A stretch of DNA of 64,000 nt from Bombilactobacillus mellifer (lineage in GTDB: Bacteria > Bacillota > Bacilli > Lactobacillales > Lactobacillaceae). The position numbers and the translations under genes were made by a program. Below, piece after piece: positions 8,855-17,709 of this stretch (positions within the stretch are counted from its first letter, which is position 1; every line of letters begins with the position of its first letter). The stretch spans positions 259,475 through 323,474 of the forward strand of contig NZ_KQ034028.1 in NCBI RefSeq assembly GCF_000970795.1, in the 5' to 3' direction. Under the pieces are notes generated by a model. It made no database searches, was not told the origin of the DNA, and saw nothing but the letters and a program-made list of their open reading frames with translations.

Positions 8855-9192
8855 TTTGGCAATTACCCAGGCAGCAATTATTAGGCCAACATCGCGAAAT
8901 TGCCGCTTTGCGCGGACGTGGCTGGGGGAAACCGCATGCCACTGTTAATTATGTTTTTCAATATTCACCATATAAATTATATCAATTTCATTTATTGGTA
9001 TTAGCTGAAATGCAACGGCGCCATTATCACCCGAATCTCCAGTGGTTTGATCCCTATTATCGCGGACAGTATTGTCCTGAGTACGAAAATTTACCCGCTA
9101 TTGCCTGGACTGATCCGATTTATCCCGAACATGATGCCGCTTATTTACAAAGTTGCCTAAATAACTTGCATCAAAAAGGAATTGATTTGTAG
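8830..9192 (+). CDS. pyrimidine dimer DNA glycosylase-like protein (Pyr_excise family)
   Basis: 120 aa. It begins MRLWHQELIWQLPRQQLLGQ and continues HREIAALRGRGWGKPHATVN, the signature of the TIGR02328/Pyr_excise family related to T4 endonuclease V. Conserved residues include Arg in RLWH, the GQHRE loop and H(A)TVNYV. The family excises or is predicted to excise UV pyrimidine dimers. It overlaps the DUF1722 gene by 25 bases and ends at a convergent terminator. The pair looks like a small UV-repair operon. Activity is inferred from family similarity only. Confidence 0.75.
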   Translation: MRLWHQELIWQLPRQQLLGQHREIAALRGRGWGKPHATVNYVFQYSPYKLYQFHLLVLAEMQRRHYHPNLQWFDPYYRGQYCPEYENLPAIAWTDPIYPEHDAAYLQSCLNNLHQKGIDL

Positions 9193-9234
9193 TAGATCAT
9201 GATTAGTCAAATAGAAAAATAAATAAGATTGTAT

Positions 9235-9272
9235 AAAAAGGCGAGCACTTTATAAAAAATGTTCACCTTTTT
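9235..9272. terminator. bidirectional terminator between convergent genes
   Basis: AAAAAGG.GA.CA / TG.TC.CCTTTTT hairpin with A and T tracts on both sides, placed between a plus-strand and a minus-strand gene. Confidence 0.65.
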
Positions 9273-9292
9273 AATTTTTAAAAATAAATAAA

Positions 9293-9751
9293 CTATTTCT
9301 TTTTGATTTTATTGTTTATCTCTCTAATTTCTTTTCCAATTGTGTAAGATCTGATAAACCATATGGTTATGTAAATTAAGATGAATATTCCAGTAAAAAT
9401 CATAAAATTAACGATATTTAATGGGAACCAACCTGCTAAAAAAGCCAGCGGGGTGAAACCAATGTAATAAATCATAAAATTAATGATTGTTTTCTTTAAT
9501 AAGGACCACTGTCTAATAGCAAAGACAAAGCTGCCAAAACCGAATACTAATCCCATTAATGCCCAGAGAATTACGGAAACTGTCATAGCGTTGAGGGGGG
9601 TAGCAAATTTGGTGGTAAAACTGGGATCTGAAGGATAGTAGGTCGAGTTTTGATTGAAAAAATTATAACAAAGTGAAACTATTAGTCCATAGAGGGTGCC
9701 TTCAGCTGAAAACCTGAATGTATAGCTGATGAGTTTTTTCGTGTTTTTCAT
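9293..9751 (-). CDS. DUF3021 family membrane protein
   Basis: 152 aa with four hydrophobic segments, at about residues 15-30, 55-80, 88-107 and 112-132, and a lysine-rich tail (EINNKIKKK). The topology and the start KKLISYTFRFSAEGTLYGLI fit DUF3021, small four-helix membrane proteins encoded beside LytTR-type regulators in Firmicutes. The partner regulator ends four bases into this gene (ATGA overlap), so both belong to one operon. The membrane protein probably antagonises or senses for the regulator. The signal is unknown. Confidence 0.8.
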   Translation of the reverse strand: MKNTKKLISYTFRFSAEGTLYGLIVSLCYNFFNQNSTYYPSDPSFTTKFATPLNAMTVSVILWALMGLVFGFGSFVFAIRQWSLLKKTIINFMIYYIGFTPLAFLAGWFPLNIVNFMIFTGIFILIYITIWFIRSYTIGKEIREINNKIKKK

Positions 9752-10182
9752 ATCCCTAACCTCTTTTTCAGGTTCTTAATATTTCTTCTTGATATTTGTA
9801 CGCGATGTTTATTAGTCAGAACAACATCAATTAACCCATTATCAAGTAATTCAAGGTGGTCGATGTATTGGTAATTAAATATGGCGCTGCGTGAAGCTTC
9901 AATAAAATAGTTTGGTAAATCTGCTTTCAAATTTGATAAACGATCATTATAGGTTAGCTGCTGTTTTTCTGTATAAATTTTAATATCTCTATTAGCAACC
10001 TCCAGGGAATAAATGTCTTCAAACTGAATGGGATAAATTTGAGATTGATAATGACACCATAATGAATTTTCGGACTGTGCTAATTTTTGCAAAAGTTCAT
10101 TAATTGCTGGTGTCATTTTTTTGATCCATAATTCACCGTGCTCTTCACTGATATTAGGATCGACATGGCAATTAATTTTCAT
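9748..10182 (-). CDS. LytTR-domain transcription regulator
   Basis: 144 aa. The C-terminal 100 residues match the LytTR DNA-binding domain: IYPIQFEDIYSLEVANRDIK, then DRLSNLKADLPNYFIEASRS and a final DVVLTNKHRVQISRRNIKNL KKRLG-type end. It lacks a response-regulator receiver domain, so it is not a classic two-component output. It is encoded upstream of a DUF3021 membrane protein with a 4-bp overlap. A GGAGGGCTAGGA-type ribosome site precedes the ATG. It probably regulates its own operon and a few cell-envelope or stress genes. Confidence 0.8.
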   Translation of the reverse strand: MKINCHVDPNISEEHGELWIKKMTPAINELLQKLAQSENSLWCHYQSQIYPIQFEDIYSLEVANRDIKIYTEKQQLTYNDRLSNLKADLPNYFIEASRSAIFNYQYIDHLELLDNGLIDVVLTNKHRVQISRRNIKNLKKRLGI

Positions 10183-10620
10183 TCCTAGCCCTCCTTTCTG
10201 CTAATAAGTATAATATGTAAATCTTTTTTTATTGGAGGACTACTTTAAATGGTTGAATAAATGTCATTATTAGTTATTAAAATGGTAATTCTGGTCAAAA
10301 CTAGTTTCTTTTTAATCCAAGAGAAATTAGATTATATCAATTTACTGAAGTTTAATTGGAAGAATAGCAATTTTAATTACTGGGAATGCAGATGAAGAAA
10401 ATAGCCGAATAAATTAAGATTAGATGTGGCAGATTAATTTGTTTTATCTGATACATATTGATTTTAAAAGCTAGTTTTTAATTTTTCAGTCTGTTTAGCA
10501 TTTTAATCATTCTTACACTTTCAAGCACTAAAATGTCCTCCTTAATTAAGTTTTTCTACGACTCCAAAATTTATCTTGTATAATAGAATTAATTGTTAGA
10601 ATTATAGTGAGGATACAATA
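10183..10620. other. intergenic between LytTR operon and type IIL RM gene
   Basis: AT-rich with no frame longer than a few codons. It carries the ribosome-site-like TTGGAGGAC near 10232 before a four-codon frame, and near its right end the duplicated promoter (10566-10584). Confidence 0.4.
10566..10584 (+). repeat. 19-bp promoter-containing repeat, copy 2 (promoter of the type IIL RM gene)
   Basis: AAAATTTATCTTGTATAAT, identical to 7750-7768. Its TATAAT lies about 36 bases before the GTG start of the RM gene. Confidence 0.6.
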
Positions 10621-13392
10621 GTGGATGTTACAACGCAAAAAAGAAATGCAAAAAAGTTTATTGAAAATTGGAAAAATCGCGGTCATGAAAAACAAGACAG
10701 CCAGTCATTTTGGTTAGCCTTATTACGTGATGTAGTAGGTGTAGAAAAACCAGAAAATTTTATTGATTTTGAGGAAAAAGTACAACTTGAACACGACAGT
10801 TTTATTGATGCTTACATTGATCAAACTCATGTAATGATTGAGCAAAAGAGTAGTAGTAAAGATTTGGATAAGCCAATTAGACAGTCTGACGGAATATTAC
10901 TTACGCCATTTCAACAGGCACAGAGGTATTCTGCTGGGTTATCTTATTCAAAACGTCCACGTTGGATTGTAACTTGTAATTTTAAAGAATTTCGTGTTTA
11001 TGACATGGAGCATCCTAATTCAGAACCAGATAAAATTGAATTAAAGGATCTAGCAACTGAATATTATCGTTTGGAATTTCTAGTTGATAAAAGCAATCAA
11101 CATTTAGAAAAAGAAAAACAAGTTTCAATTAGTGCGGGTGAATTAGTTGGGCAAATCTATGATGAACTTTTAAAGCAGTATAAAAATCCTGATAGTGAAT
11201 ATTCACAAAAAAGTATTAATCAACTTTGTGTAAGAATTGTTTTTTGTCTTTATGCAGAAGATTCTGGTATTTTTGGACGCAAAAATATGTTTCATGATTA
11301 CCTTGAAGACTTTGATGTACACCATTTTAGGGCAGCTTTAATCAATCTTTTTAAAGTTTTAGACACAAAAGTAGAAGATAGAGATCCTTATTTAGCTGAT
11401 GATGAACCTAAACTTGCAGAATTTCCTTACGTTAATGGTGGAATGTTTTCAGAAAAAGATATTGAAATTCCTTCGTTTACTGATGAACTGAAAGATTTAC
11501 TACTTAATAAGGCTAGTAATGAATTTGATTGGTCTGAAATAAGTCCAACTATTTTTGGCGCGGTTTTTGAATCTACTTTAAACCCAGAAACCAGACATCA
11601 AGGTGGAATGCATTATACTTCCGTTGAGAATATTCATAAGGTAATTGATCCTTTATTTCTTGATGATTTAAAAGATGAATTTAATGAAATTAAGAAAACA
11701 AAGCAACCTGCAACATTAAAGAAAAAAGCTAAAGCATTTCAAGATAAGATTGCTAATTTAACTTTTATGGATCCAGCCTGTGGTTCTGGAAATTTCTTGA
11801 CGGAAACATATTTGCAACTTAGAAAGTTGGAAAATGAAGCTATCAAGTTAATATATCCTAATCCAATTTTAGACACTGATATAAGTAAAAGCATAATTAA
11901 GGTATCTATTAAGCAATTATATGGTATAGAAATTAATGACTTTGCTGTTTCTGTAGCCAAGACTGCTCTTTGGATTGCAGAAAGTCAGATGCTAGAAGAA
12001 ACAAAAGATATTTTTTATGCTAATTGGGATTTTTTACCTTTAAAGACTTATTCGCATATTCATGAGGGAAATGCTCTAACAATGGATTGGAATAAAGTCC
12101 TGTCTAATTATGCTTGCCATTATATTATGGGAAATCCTCCTTTTATAGGTACTAAGTACGAAAATGAAAATCAAAAAACAGATATAAATAATTTGAATCA
12201 TAATTTAAAAGGAATTGATTATGTTTCAGGTTGGTACTATAAAGCAATTGAATACATTCAAGACACTAAAATCGAATGCTGCTATGTGTCGACCAACTCC
12301 ATAACTCAAGGCCAACAAGTTGCTGTATTATGGTCAATACTTTTAAAATTAGGCATTAAAATAAATTTTGCATATAGAACTTTTATTTGGACTAGCGAGG
12401 CAAGTCAAAAGGCTCATGTTCATTGTGTTATTGTAGGTTTTTCGTTGTTTGATAGGAAAAGGAAATTTTTATACGAAAATGGCTTAGTTTCTAAAGTATC
12501 CACAATTAATCCATATCTTGTGGATGGTCCAAATATATTGATTAAGTCAAGAAGTAAACCTCTTTCAAATGTATTGGAGATGGTAAAAGGGAGTCAGCCT
12601 ACAGATGGAGGAAATTTGATTTTAAATGAATCAGAAAAATCAGAATTAATTAAAAGTGAGCCTAAATCCAAAAAATATATAAGAAGGTATATGGGTGCGA
12701 ACGATTTAATAAAAAACAAGTGTAGATATTGTTTATGGTTAAAAGATTGTCCACCAAATGATTTAAAAAATATGCCATTAATTTTAAAAAGATTGAAATT
12801 AGTACAAAGTTCAAGATTGAGTAGTAAAAAAGCAGCAACACAAAAATGGGCGAAAAAGCCGGCATTGTTTACTGAAGATAGGCAACCCAATAGTGATTAT
12901 TTAATGGTGCCAGTAGTTTCTTCTGAGCAAAGAAGATATATACCTATGGCCTTTGTGAGTAAGGAAGTTATAGCAAATACTAATGCACAGATGATTCCTA
13001 ATGCTGGCTTATACGAATTTGCCATTCTTGAATCAAATATGCATATGGGCTGGATGAGAACTGTAGCTGGAAGAATGAAAAGTGATTATGCCTATTCTGC
13101 TAAAATTGTTTATAATAATTTTCCTTGGCCGAGTCCTACTAATGAACAAAAGGAAAAAATAAAAAATACTGCACAAGAGATTTTAGATGCCCGAGCCTTA
13201 TATCCCGATGCCTCACTTGCTGACCTATACGATACATTAACTATGCCACCTGAACTTCTAAAGGCTCATCAAAATAATGATCGTGCAGTAATGGAAGCGT
13301 ATGGGTTACCAGTTAAAAGTACAACAGAAAGTGATGCAGTTGCTTTTCTGTTTAATCTTTATAGCAAACTAACCAAAAAAGATGAAAATTAA
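10621..13392 (+). CDS. type IIL (MmeI-like) restriction-modification enzyme
   Basis: 923 aa, close to the about 920 aa of MmeI-type enzymes, with nuclease, methyltransferase and target recognition in one chain. The N-terminal nuclease motif is FIDAYID (Asp63) followed by MIEQKSSSK (Glu74, Lys76). The methyltransferase carries motif I DPACGSGNF (384-392) and the catalytic NPPF (505-508) of adenine N6-methylases. The target-recognition region starts near MGANDLIKNKCRYCLWL (691 on), the hallmark junction of this family. Such enzymes methylate one strand and cut some 20 bases away. The start is GTG with GAGGATACAATA upstream. Recognition sequence cannot be predicted here. It stands alone, with a promoter sequence shared with a dead locus 2.8 kb upstream. 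All motifs look intact. Confidence 0.85.
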   Translation: MDVTTQKRNAKKFIENWKNRGHEKQDSQSFWLALLRDVVGVEKPENFIDFEEKVQLEHDSFIDAYIDQTHVMIEQKSSSKDLDKPIRQSDGILLTPFQQAQRYSAGLSYSKRPRWIVTCNFKEFRVYDMEHPNSEPDKIELKDLATEYYRLEFLVDKSNQHLEKEKQVSISAGELVGQIYDELLKQYKNPDSEYSQKSINQLCVRIVFCLYAEDSGIFGRKNMFHDYLEDFDVHHFRAALINLFKVLDTKVEDRDPYLADDEPKLAEFPYVNGGMFSEKDIEIPSFTDELKDLLLNKASNEFDWSEISPTIFGAVFESTLNPETRHQGGMHYTSVENIHKVIDPLFLDDLKDEFNEIKKTKQPATLKKKAKAFQDKIANLTFMDPACGSGNFLTETYLQLRKLENEAIKLIYPNPILDTDISKSIIKVSIKQLYGIEINDFAVSVAKTALWIAESQMLEETKDIFYANWDFLPLKTYSHIHEGNALTMDWNKVLSNYACHYIMGNPPFIGTKYENENQKTDINNLNHNLKGIDYVSGWYYKAIEYIQDTKIECCYVSTNSITQGQQVAVLWSILLKLGIKINFAYRTFIWTSEASQKAHVHCVIVGFSLFDRKRKFLYENGLVSKVSTINPYLVDGPNILIKSRSKPLSNVLEMVKGSQPTDGGNLILNESEKSELIKSEPKSKKYIRRYMGANDLIKNKCRYCLWLKDCPPNDLKNMPLILKRLKLVQSSRLSSKKAATQKWAKKPALFTEDRQPNSDYLMVPVVSSEQRRYIPMAFVSKEVIANTNAQMIPNAGLYEFAILESNMHMGWMRTVAGRMKSDYAYSAKIVYNNFPWPSPTNEQKEKIKNTAQEILDARALYPDASLADLYDTLTMPPELLKAHQNNDRAVMEAYGLPVKSTTESDAVAFLFNLYSKLTKKDEN

Positions 13393-13569
13393 TTCGTATA
13401 TATTTTTGAAAAAGTTACTATTCAGAATAAGCAACTGCGCTAATGAGCAGCAGAAATTGCGATCTTTTAGCGTTAAAGTTAAGGATTCTGAGCTACTATT
13501 CTAAGCTAAAGAATTTGAAAATATTGTGTTGGGAATTAGAAAACATTTAATCTTAACTAAAATCACAAA

Positions 13570-14117
13570 ATGGAATCGATTCATATTAAAGAAACGAATG
13601 AACGTTACATTACGTCACTAATTCAAAACTATATTTCAATAGCTAATCAGTCCAGACAACAAGTAAATGTAGCACAAGAATCTCAGCACATGATGAGAAA
13701 CTACAAGTTGGTGATTATATTGCTCAATATGCTAAAACTAACGAGCCACGAGCAAAGCATATTCGCTTTATTTGGAAAGATGTACAACAGGATCCGCAAA
13801 AATATTCTCATCAAAGAGTGGAAGAAGTACTAGAAAATTCCATCAAACAAGAAAGCCAACAAGTATTAATACAACTGGCAGATGATTTTGGCCTGGATTA
13901 TGATAAATTGCAATATGTCATGGACAATTACGATCCTGATACTTCGAATCCTAAAGGAATGGAAGACCTAGTAAGTAGAAGATACTTTGACAAATTTAAA
14001 GAAGAACACCCCAATACTCAATTCCAAAATTTTCTTGACTGGAAAGGACAAGTTCGCCGTCAAGTGAAGAAAGTCTATGAGACACAGATAAGACCTTTAA
14101 CTACTGAAATTAGTTAA
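13570..14117 (+). pseudogene. probable C-terminal fragment of a type I restriction HsdR, frameshifted
   Basis: Two overlapping frames belong together. The first (from 13570) reads ESIHIKETNERYITSLIQNY and is shifted near 13690; the second continues VGDYIAQYAKTNEPRAKHIR FIWKDVQQD-type sequence and runs to LADDFGLDYDKLQYVMDNYD and QVRRQVKKVYETQIRPL before TAA. The helical, charged C-terminus resembles the tail of type I R subunits, but no motor or nuclease motif is left, so the call is tentative. It is not homologous by eye to the intact hsdR at 20 kb. The preceding 180 bases hold no gene. It fits an older RM locus that decayed in place. Confidence 0.45.
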
Positions 14118-14203
14118 ATAGAGAATGTCATTAATGCAGGTGATTTGAAGGCACATTCTAGTTGGTGAAATGGATCAGTGCAGCTATCTAAAGTCGTGAA
14201 GTA

Positions 14204-14241
14204 AATTCAAAGAATATCAATCAATTGATGTTCTTTGAATT
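14204..14241. repeat. long imperfect inverted repeat in decayed DNA
   Basis: Two 18-base arms (AATTCAAAGAATATCAAT and ATTGATGTTCTTTGAATT) with one mismatch and a 2-base centre. No T-run follows, so it is not an ordinary terminator. Confidence 0.6.
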
Positions 14242-14404
14242 AATTAGCGTATGGCATCATTCAAACTCAAAGCATCGTAGTGACTATGAACAAATTTTGC
14301 TAGGTGGTAAAACCTTACACGTTAAAGCCATTGCTACGAGAAGACAATAGATCTTGGAAAAATATATTGAAGATTCTAGGCAATTAGTAGATAGCTACTT
14401 TTAA
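14228..14404 (+). pseudogene. short decayed frame with an in-frame amber codon
   Basis: ATG at 14228 opens MFFELISVWHHSNSKHRSDY, reads to TAG at 14348, and continues ILEKYIEDSRQLVDSYF to TAA at 14402. There is no recognised family and no ribosome site. Part of its start lies in the inverted repeat. Listed because the frame remains open on both sides of the TAG. Confidence 0.3.
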
Positions 14405-14449
14405 GAAACCGTTGACTTTGAACAATTCAATGGTTTTTCTTTACTTTTG

Positions 14450-14874
14450 TTTGTGCCACAGTCTTACTTTATCTCTAAGTTAATTAATGTTGATTTTCAA
14501 AACAAAAATAATCCATTAACCGCGTTAGGCATAATGTTTTCTGTCAATCAGGTACTTTATTTACTAATTGCGATGTTGATTTATCCCACTATACCCGCAA
14601 AATGCTTATGATATTAGCGATTATCTTTGGGGCGCATTTACTGCCGTATAGTTGGCTGTATAAGTCACGGGTTTATTTGATTTTGTCGATTTTTATACCT
14701 TTTTGCTTTAGCCGTTGGACTAAACTTGAAGCCAGCCATTTTGGCTTTGATAATGATGGAAATCGAAATGGTCTTTTCTTTAGCTTTAATATGGGAAAAC
14801 AAAAGATATCAGGATTAAAAGAATCAGAAACTATATGTGGAGCAGGTATATTAATTATCTGTTCTTTTTTATAA
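14450..14874 (+). pseudogene. membrane protein remnant resembling DUF7010, frameshifted
   Basis: One frame reads SKLINVDFQNKNNPLTALGI and MFSVNQVLYLLIAMLIYPTI up to about 14600; a shifted frame then gives MLMILAIIFGAHLLPYSWLY and KSRVYLILSIFIPF. Joined, these match my recollection of DUF7010 membrane proteins (NP.PL..LF..NQ..Y and FGAHLLPY.WLY). The N-terminus is missing and the end beyond about 14705 is unrelated sequence. Dead gene. Confidence 0.5.
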
Positions 14875-15076
14875 TTTAAAATTGCAGTCAATGAGTTAAC
14901 TCTCCTAAAAAGGGCAGTTTGAATCTTTTAAAATGTATATTAATAAAGCTCGTTATTCTAGTTAATGAAGCACATTTAAAAACTGAAAGCAATAATTAGA
15001 TCAAAAACATCTAGAATAAAATATATATTAATTTGTTAAACAAAAAAATAATCAAAACATATACATATACAAAGTG

Positions 15077-15082
15077 TATAAT
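15077..15082 (+). promoter_or_regulatory. probable -10 box of the hsdM operon
   Basis: TATAAT 57 bases before the hsdM ATG, with no strong -35. The stretch 14875-15138 is otherwise featureless AT-rich DNA. Confidence 0.4.
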
Positions 15083-15138
15083 ACAATTAGGATTTTTAGC
15101 ATATGGATTACATTTAAATACTAAAGGAAACTTATTAT

Positions 15139-16671
15139 ATGGCAATAAAAACTAAAGATTTGAGTATAGAGGATAAACTCTGGGGAACTGCAAACGCTTT
15201 AAGAGGCAGTATGGATGCTTCTGAATATCGTAACGTAGTTTTAGGCTTGATTTTTTTAAAATATGTTTCTGATTCTTTTGAAGCGCGACGAAGTGCATTA
15301 TTAAAAACAAAATTTCCAGAAGATGCTGAAGATCCAGACATGTATTTGTCAGAAAATATATTTTGGGTACCTAAAAAATCACGCTGGGGACTAATACAAA
15401 CATCGGCCAAAATGCCACAGATTGGTGAAATAATTGATAACGCCATGGAAGAACTAGAAAAAAATAATGATTCGTTGCGAGGGGTTTTGAGTAAGAACTA
15501 TGCTTCTCCGGATCTAGATAAAACCCGGCTGGGTGAAGTGGTTGATTTAATTTCCGATATTAGTTTGGGTGATAAAAAAGCAAAGCAGTCTGATGTTCTC
15601 GGGCGTGTCTATGAATACTTTTTAAATAAGTTTGCATCTCAAGAGGGTAAAAAGGGTGGAGAATTTTATACACCTCGGTCAATTGTAAGATTACTAGTAG
15701 AAATGATTGAACCATACAAGGGCCGAATTTATGATCCATGTTGCGGATCAGGGGGAATGTTTGTTCAATCTGATAAATTTGTTCAAGAACATCAAGGTAA
15801 GATTAATGACCTATCAGTATATGGGGAAGAGTCTAATCCTACAACTTGGAAATTAGCTAAAATGAATTTAGCAATCCGCGGTATTGATAATAATCTAGGT
15901 CCACATCAAGGTGATACATTTACTAACGATTTACATAAAGGTGAACGATTTGATTTTATTTTGGCCAACCCTCCGTTCAATGTGAAAAATTGGAATGGAG
16001 ACAAGCTGAGAGAAGATGCCCGTTGGAAGTATGGTGTACCACCTACTGGAAACGCTAACTATGCCTGGATTGAACACATTATTAGTAAATTAGCTCCTAA
16101 TGGCAAGGCGGGATTCGTTTTAGCAAACGGAGCCTTGTCTACTTCTACAAAGGATGAGTTTGTTATTCGGAAGGCTATTTTAGAAGACGATAAAATTGAT
16201 GCTATTGTAGCATTGCCGGATAAGATGTTTTATTCTACAGGAATTCCCGTTTCATTATGGTTTATTGATATGGATAAAGCTTCTCAGGGAGAGCGAACTC
16301 GTAAAGGTGAAACTTTATTTATCGATGCACGTGATCTTGGAGAAATGGTCGATCGAACTCATCGAGAGTTTTCGAAAGAGGATATTGCTAAGGTAGCTGA
16401 CACTTATCATGCCTATCGTGGAACTAACAAGCAGAAATATGAAGATGTTGCAGGCTTTTGCAAAATAGCTTCTTTAGATGAGATTGTAAAAAACGATTAT
16501 GTTTTGACTCCCGGACGATATGTTGGTTTAGCCAAACAAGAAGATGATGGTGAACCCTATGAAGTTAAAATGACACGGCTTACTAGTGAGTTAAAAAAGG
16601 AATTTGCTGAAAGTGATAAACTTCAAGCTCAAATAAAAGATGTTTTAAAGGAGCTTGGATATGAAATATAA
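15139..16671 (+). CDS. hsdM: type I restriction-modification methyltransferase subunit HsdM
   Basis: 510 aa, normal for HsdM. The N-terminal helical domain is followed by GGEFYTPRSIVRLLVEMI, the SAM-binding motif DPCCGSGG (199-206) and the adenine-methylase motif NPPF (277-280). The protein forms the M2S1 methyltransferase with HsdS and modifies both strands of a bipartite site. AAAGGAAAC precedes the ATG. It overlaps hsdS by 11 bases (the hsdS ATG is at 16661), so S is translationally coupled to M. The gene looks intact and is the constant partner for all hsdS variants in the locus. Confidence 0.93.
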   Translation: MAIKTKDLSIEDKLWGTANALRGSMDASEYRNVVLGLIFLKYVSDSFEARRSALLKTKFPEDAEDPDMYLSENIFWVPKKSRWGLIQTSAKMPQIGEIIDNAMEELEKNNDSLRGVLSKNYASPDLDKTRLGEVVDLISDISLGDKKAKQSDVLGRVYEYFLNKFASQEGKKGGEFYTPRSIVRLLVEMIEPYKGRIYDPCCGSGGMFVQSDKFVQEHQGKINDLSVYGEESNPTTWKLAKMNLAIRGIDNNLGPHQGDTFTNDLHKGERFDFILANPPFNVKNWNGDKLREDARWKYGVPPTGNANYAWIEHIISKLAPNGKAGFVLANGALSTSTKDEFVIRKAILEDDKIDAIVALPDKMFYSTGIPVSLWFIDMDKASQGERTRKGETLFIDARDLGEMVDRTHREFSKEDIAKVADTYHAYRGTNKQKYEDVAGFCKIASLDEIVKNDYVLTPGRYVGLAKQEDDGEPYEVKMTRLTSELKKEFAESDKLQAQIKDVLKELGYEI

Positions 16672-17709
16672 AAATATAAAACTTGGTGAAGCTGCAGAAA
16701 TAACAATGGGACAATCTCCAAAGTCAACTTATTATAATAAGAAAGGTATGGGAATACCGTTTATTCAAGGTGTAAGTACATTTGAGGACAATTATCCGAG
16801 AATCGAAACTTATACAACTGAATACAATAAAAAGGCACAAAAAGGTGACCTTTTGGTTAGTGTTAGGGCTCCTGTTGGAAGGATAAATATTGCTAATCAG
16901 ACAATTGCAATTGGTAGAGGCCTTGCGGATTTAAAAGTAAAAAAAGGATATTCAAAATCTTATATTTATTATTTATTTAAAAAGATAGGAAATCAATTAG
17001 ATTCAATATCATCTGGCACAGTATTTAGTTCTATTAATAAAAAGGAACTGAGTGATTTAAAAATAAGAATACCTGAAAAACTAAACGATCAATGTAAAAT
17101 TGCTGATAGATTAAGAAAACTAGATGAAGGAATTGAGATTAATAACCAGATAAATGATAATTTACTTGAATTATCTAAAGCAATGTTTCATGAAAATTCA
17201 ACCATGATGATGAGGTTTTATTATCAAACTATTTCTTGCCAAAAAGAGGTAAGAATCTTCTAAAGAGAAACGTCGTCACCGGTTATATTCCAGTTGTGGC
17301 AGGCGGTCTCACTCCTGCAGCGTTTCATAATGAATCCAATACAGAATCTCCAGTCATTACTATTTCCTCATCGGGTGCCAATGCTGGTTATACACAATTA
17401 TGGGGACAAAAAGTATGGTCATCAGATTCATCATATATAGATAAAACCGTAACTGATAATATCTATTTTTGGTACCTACTTATTAAAAGTCACCAGAAAC
17501 AAATATTTGATTCTCAAACAGGATCAGCACAACCACATATTTATCCTCAAGATATTGGAAATATTTTAATCCCAAAAATAAATAAAGTTATGGCAAAAAA
17601 GTTTAATCAAATGGTAACACCCATATTTCGAAAAATATTTCAAAATAAGTATGAAAACAAAAAAATAGAAAACATAAAACTAGTTTTATTAGATAACTAT
17701 TTTGATTAA
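16661..17709 (+). pseudogene. hsdS: expressed-position hsdS, split by a one-base A-tract deletion
   Basis: The ATG at 16661 has AAAGGAG eight bases upstream. The first half contains target-recognition domain (TRD) 1: KLGEAAEITMGQSPKSTYYN to IRIPEKLNDQCKIADRLRKL, then the conserved spacer with INDNLLELSKAMFHE. At the A-tract 17193-17196 the frame breaks: one more A would give MFHEKFNHDDEVLLSNYFLP and run on into TRD2 (GYIPVVAGGLTPAAF to LVLLDNYFD), ending at 17709. As written, translation stops near 17263 and yields a half-S subunit. HsdS chooses the two half-sites of the recognition sequence. The break could be a mutation, phase variation by slippage, or a sequencing error. The spacer codons overlap the first copy of a motif repeated through the locus. 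Confidence 0.8.
17150..17164 (+). repeat. hsdS recombination-site candidate, copy 1 (plus)
   Basis: ATAAATGATAATTTA, encoding the INDNL spacer of hsdS between TRD1 and TRD2. Copies at 17834 (minus), 19404 (plus) and 20041 (minus, 14 of 15). Confidence 0.7.

Noticed and set aside
13570-14117. Fragment of a copy of the intact hsdR at 20 kb
   Set aside because: The residue patterns do not match the 1038-aa HsdR C-terminus, so it is not a local duplicate; it may come from a different R-subunit family.
7211-14404. Stop-codon reassignment of TAG to Gln
   Set aside because: Intact genes here (for example the glycosylase-like gene, iolB, iolA and glnQ) end in TAG.
14602-14874. 90-aa stand-alone membrane protein
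   Set aside because: It is the second half of a frameshifted membrane-protein gene whose first half is in the neighbouring frame.
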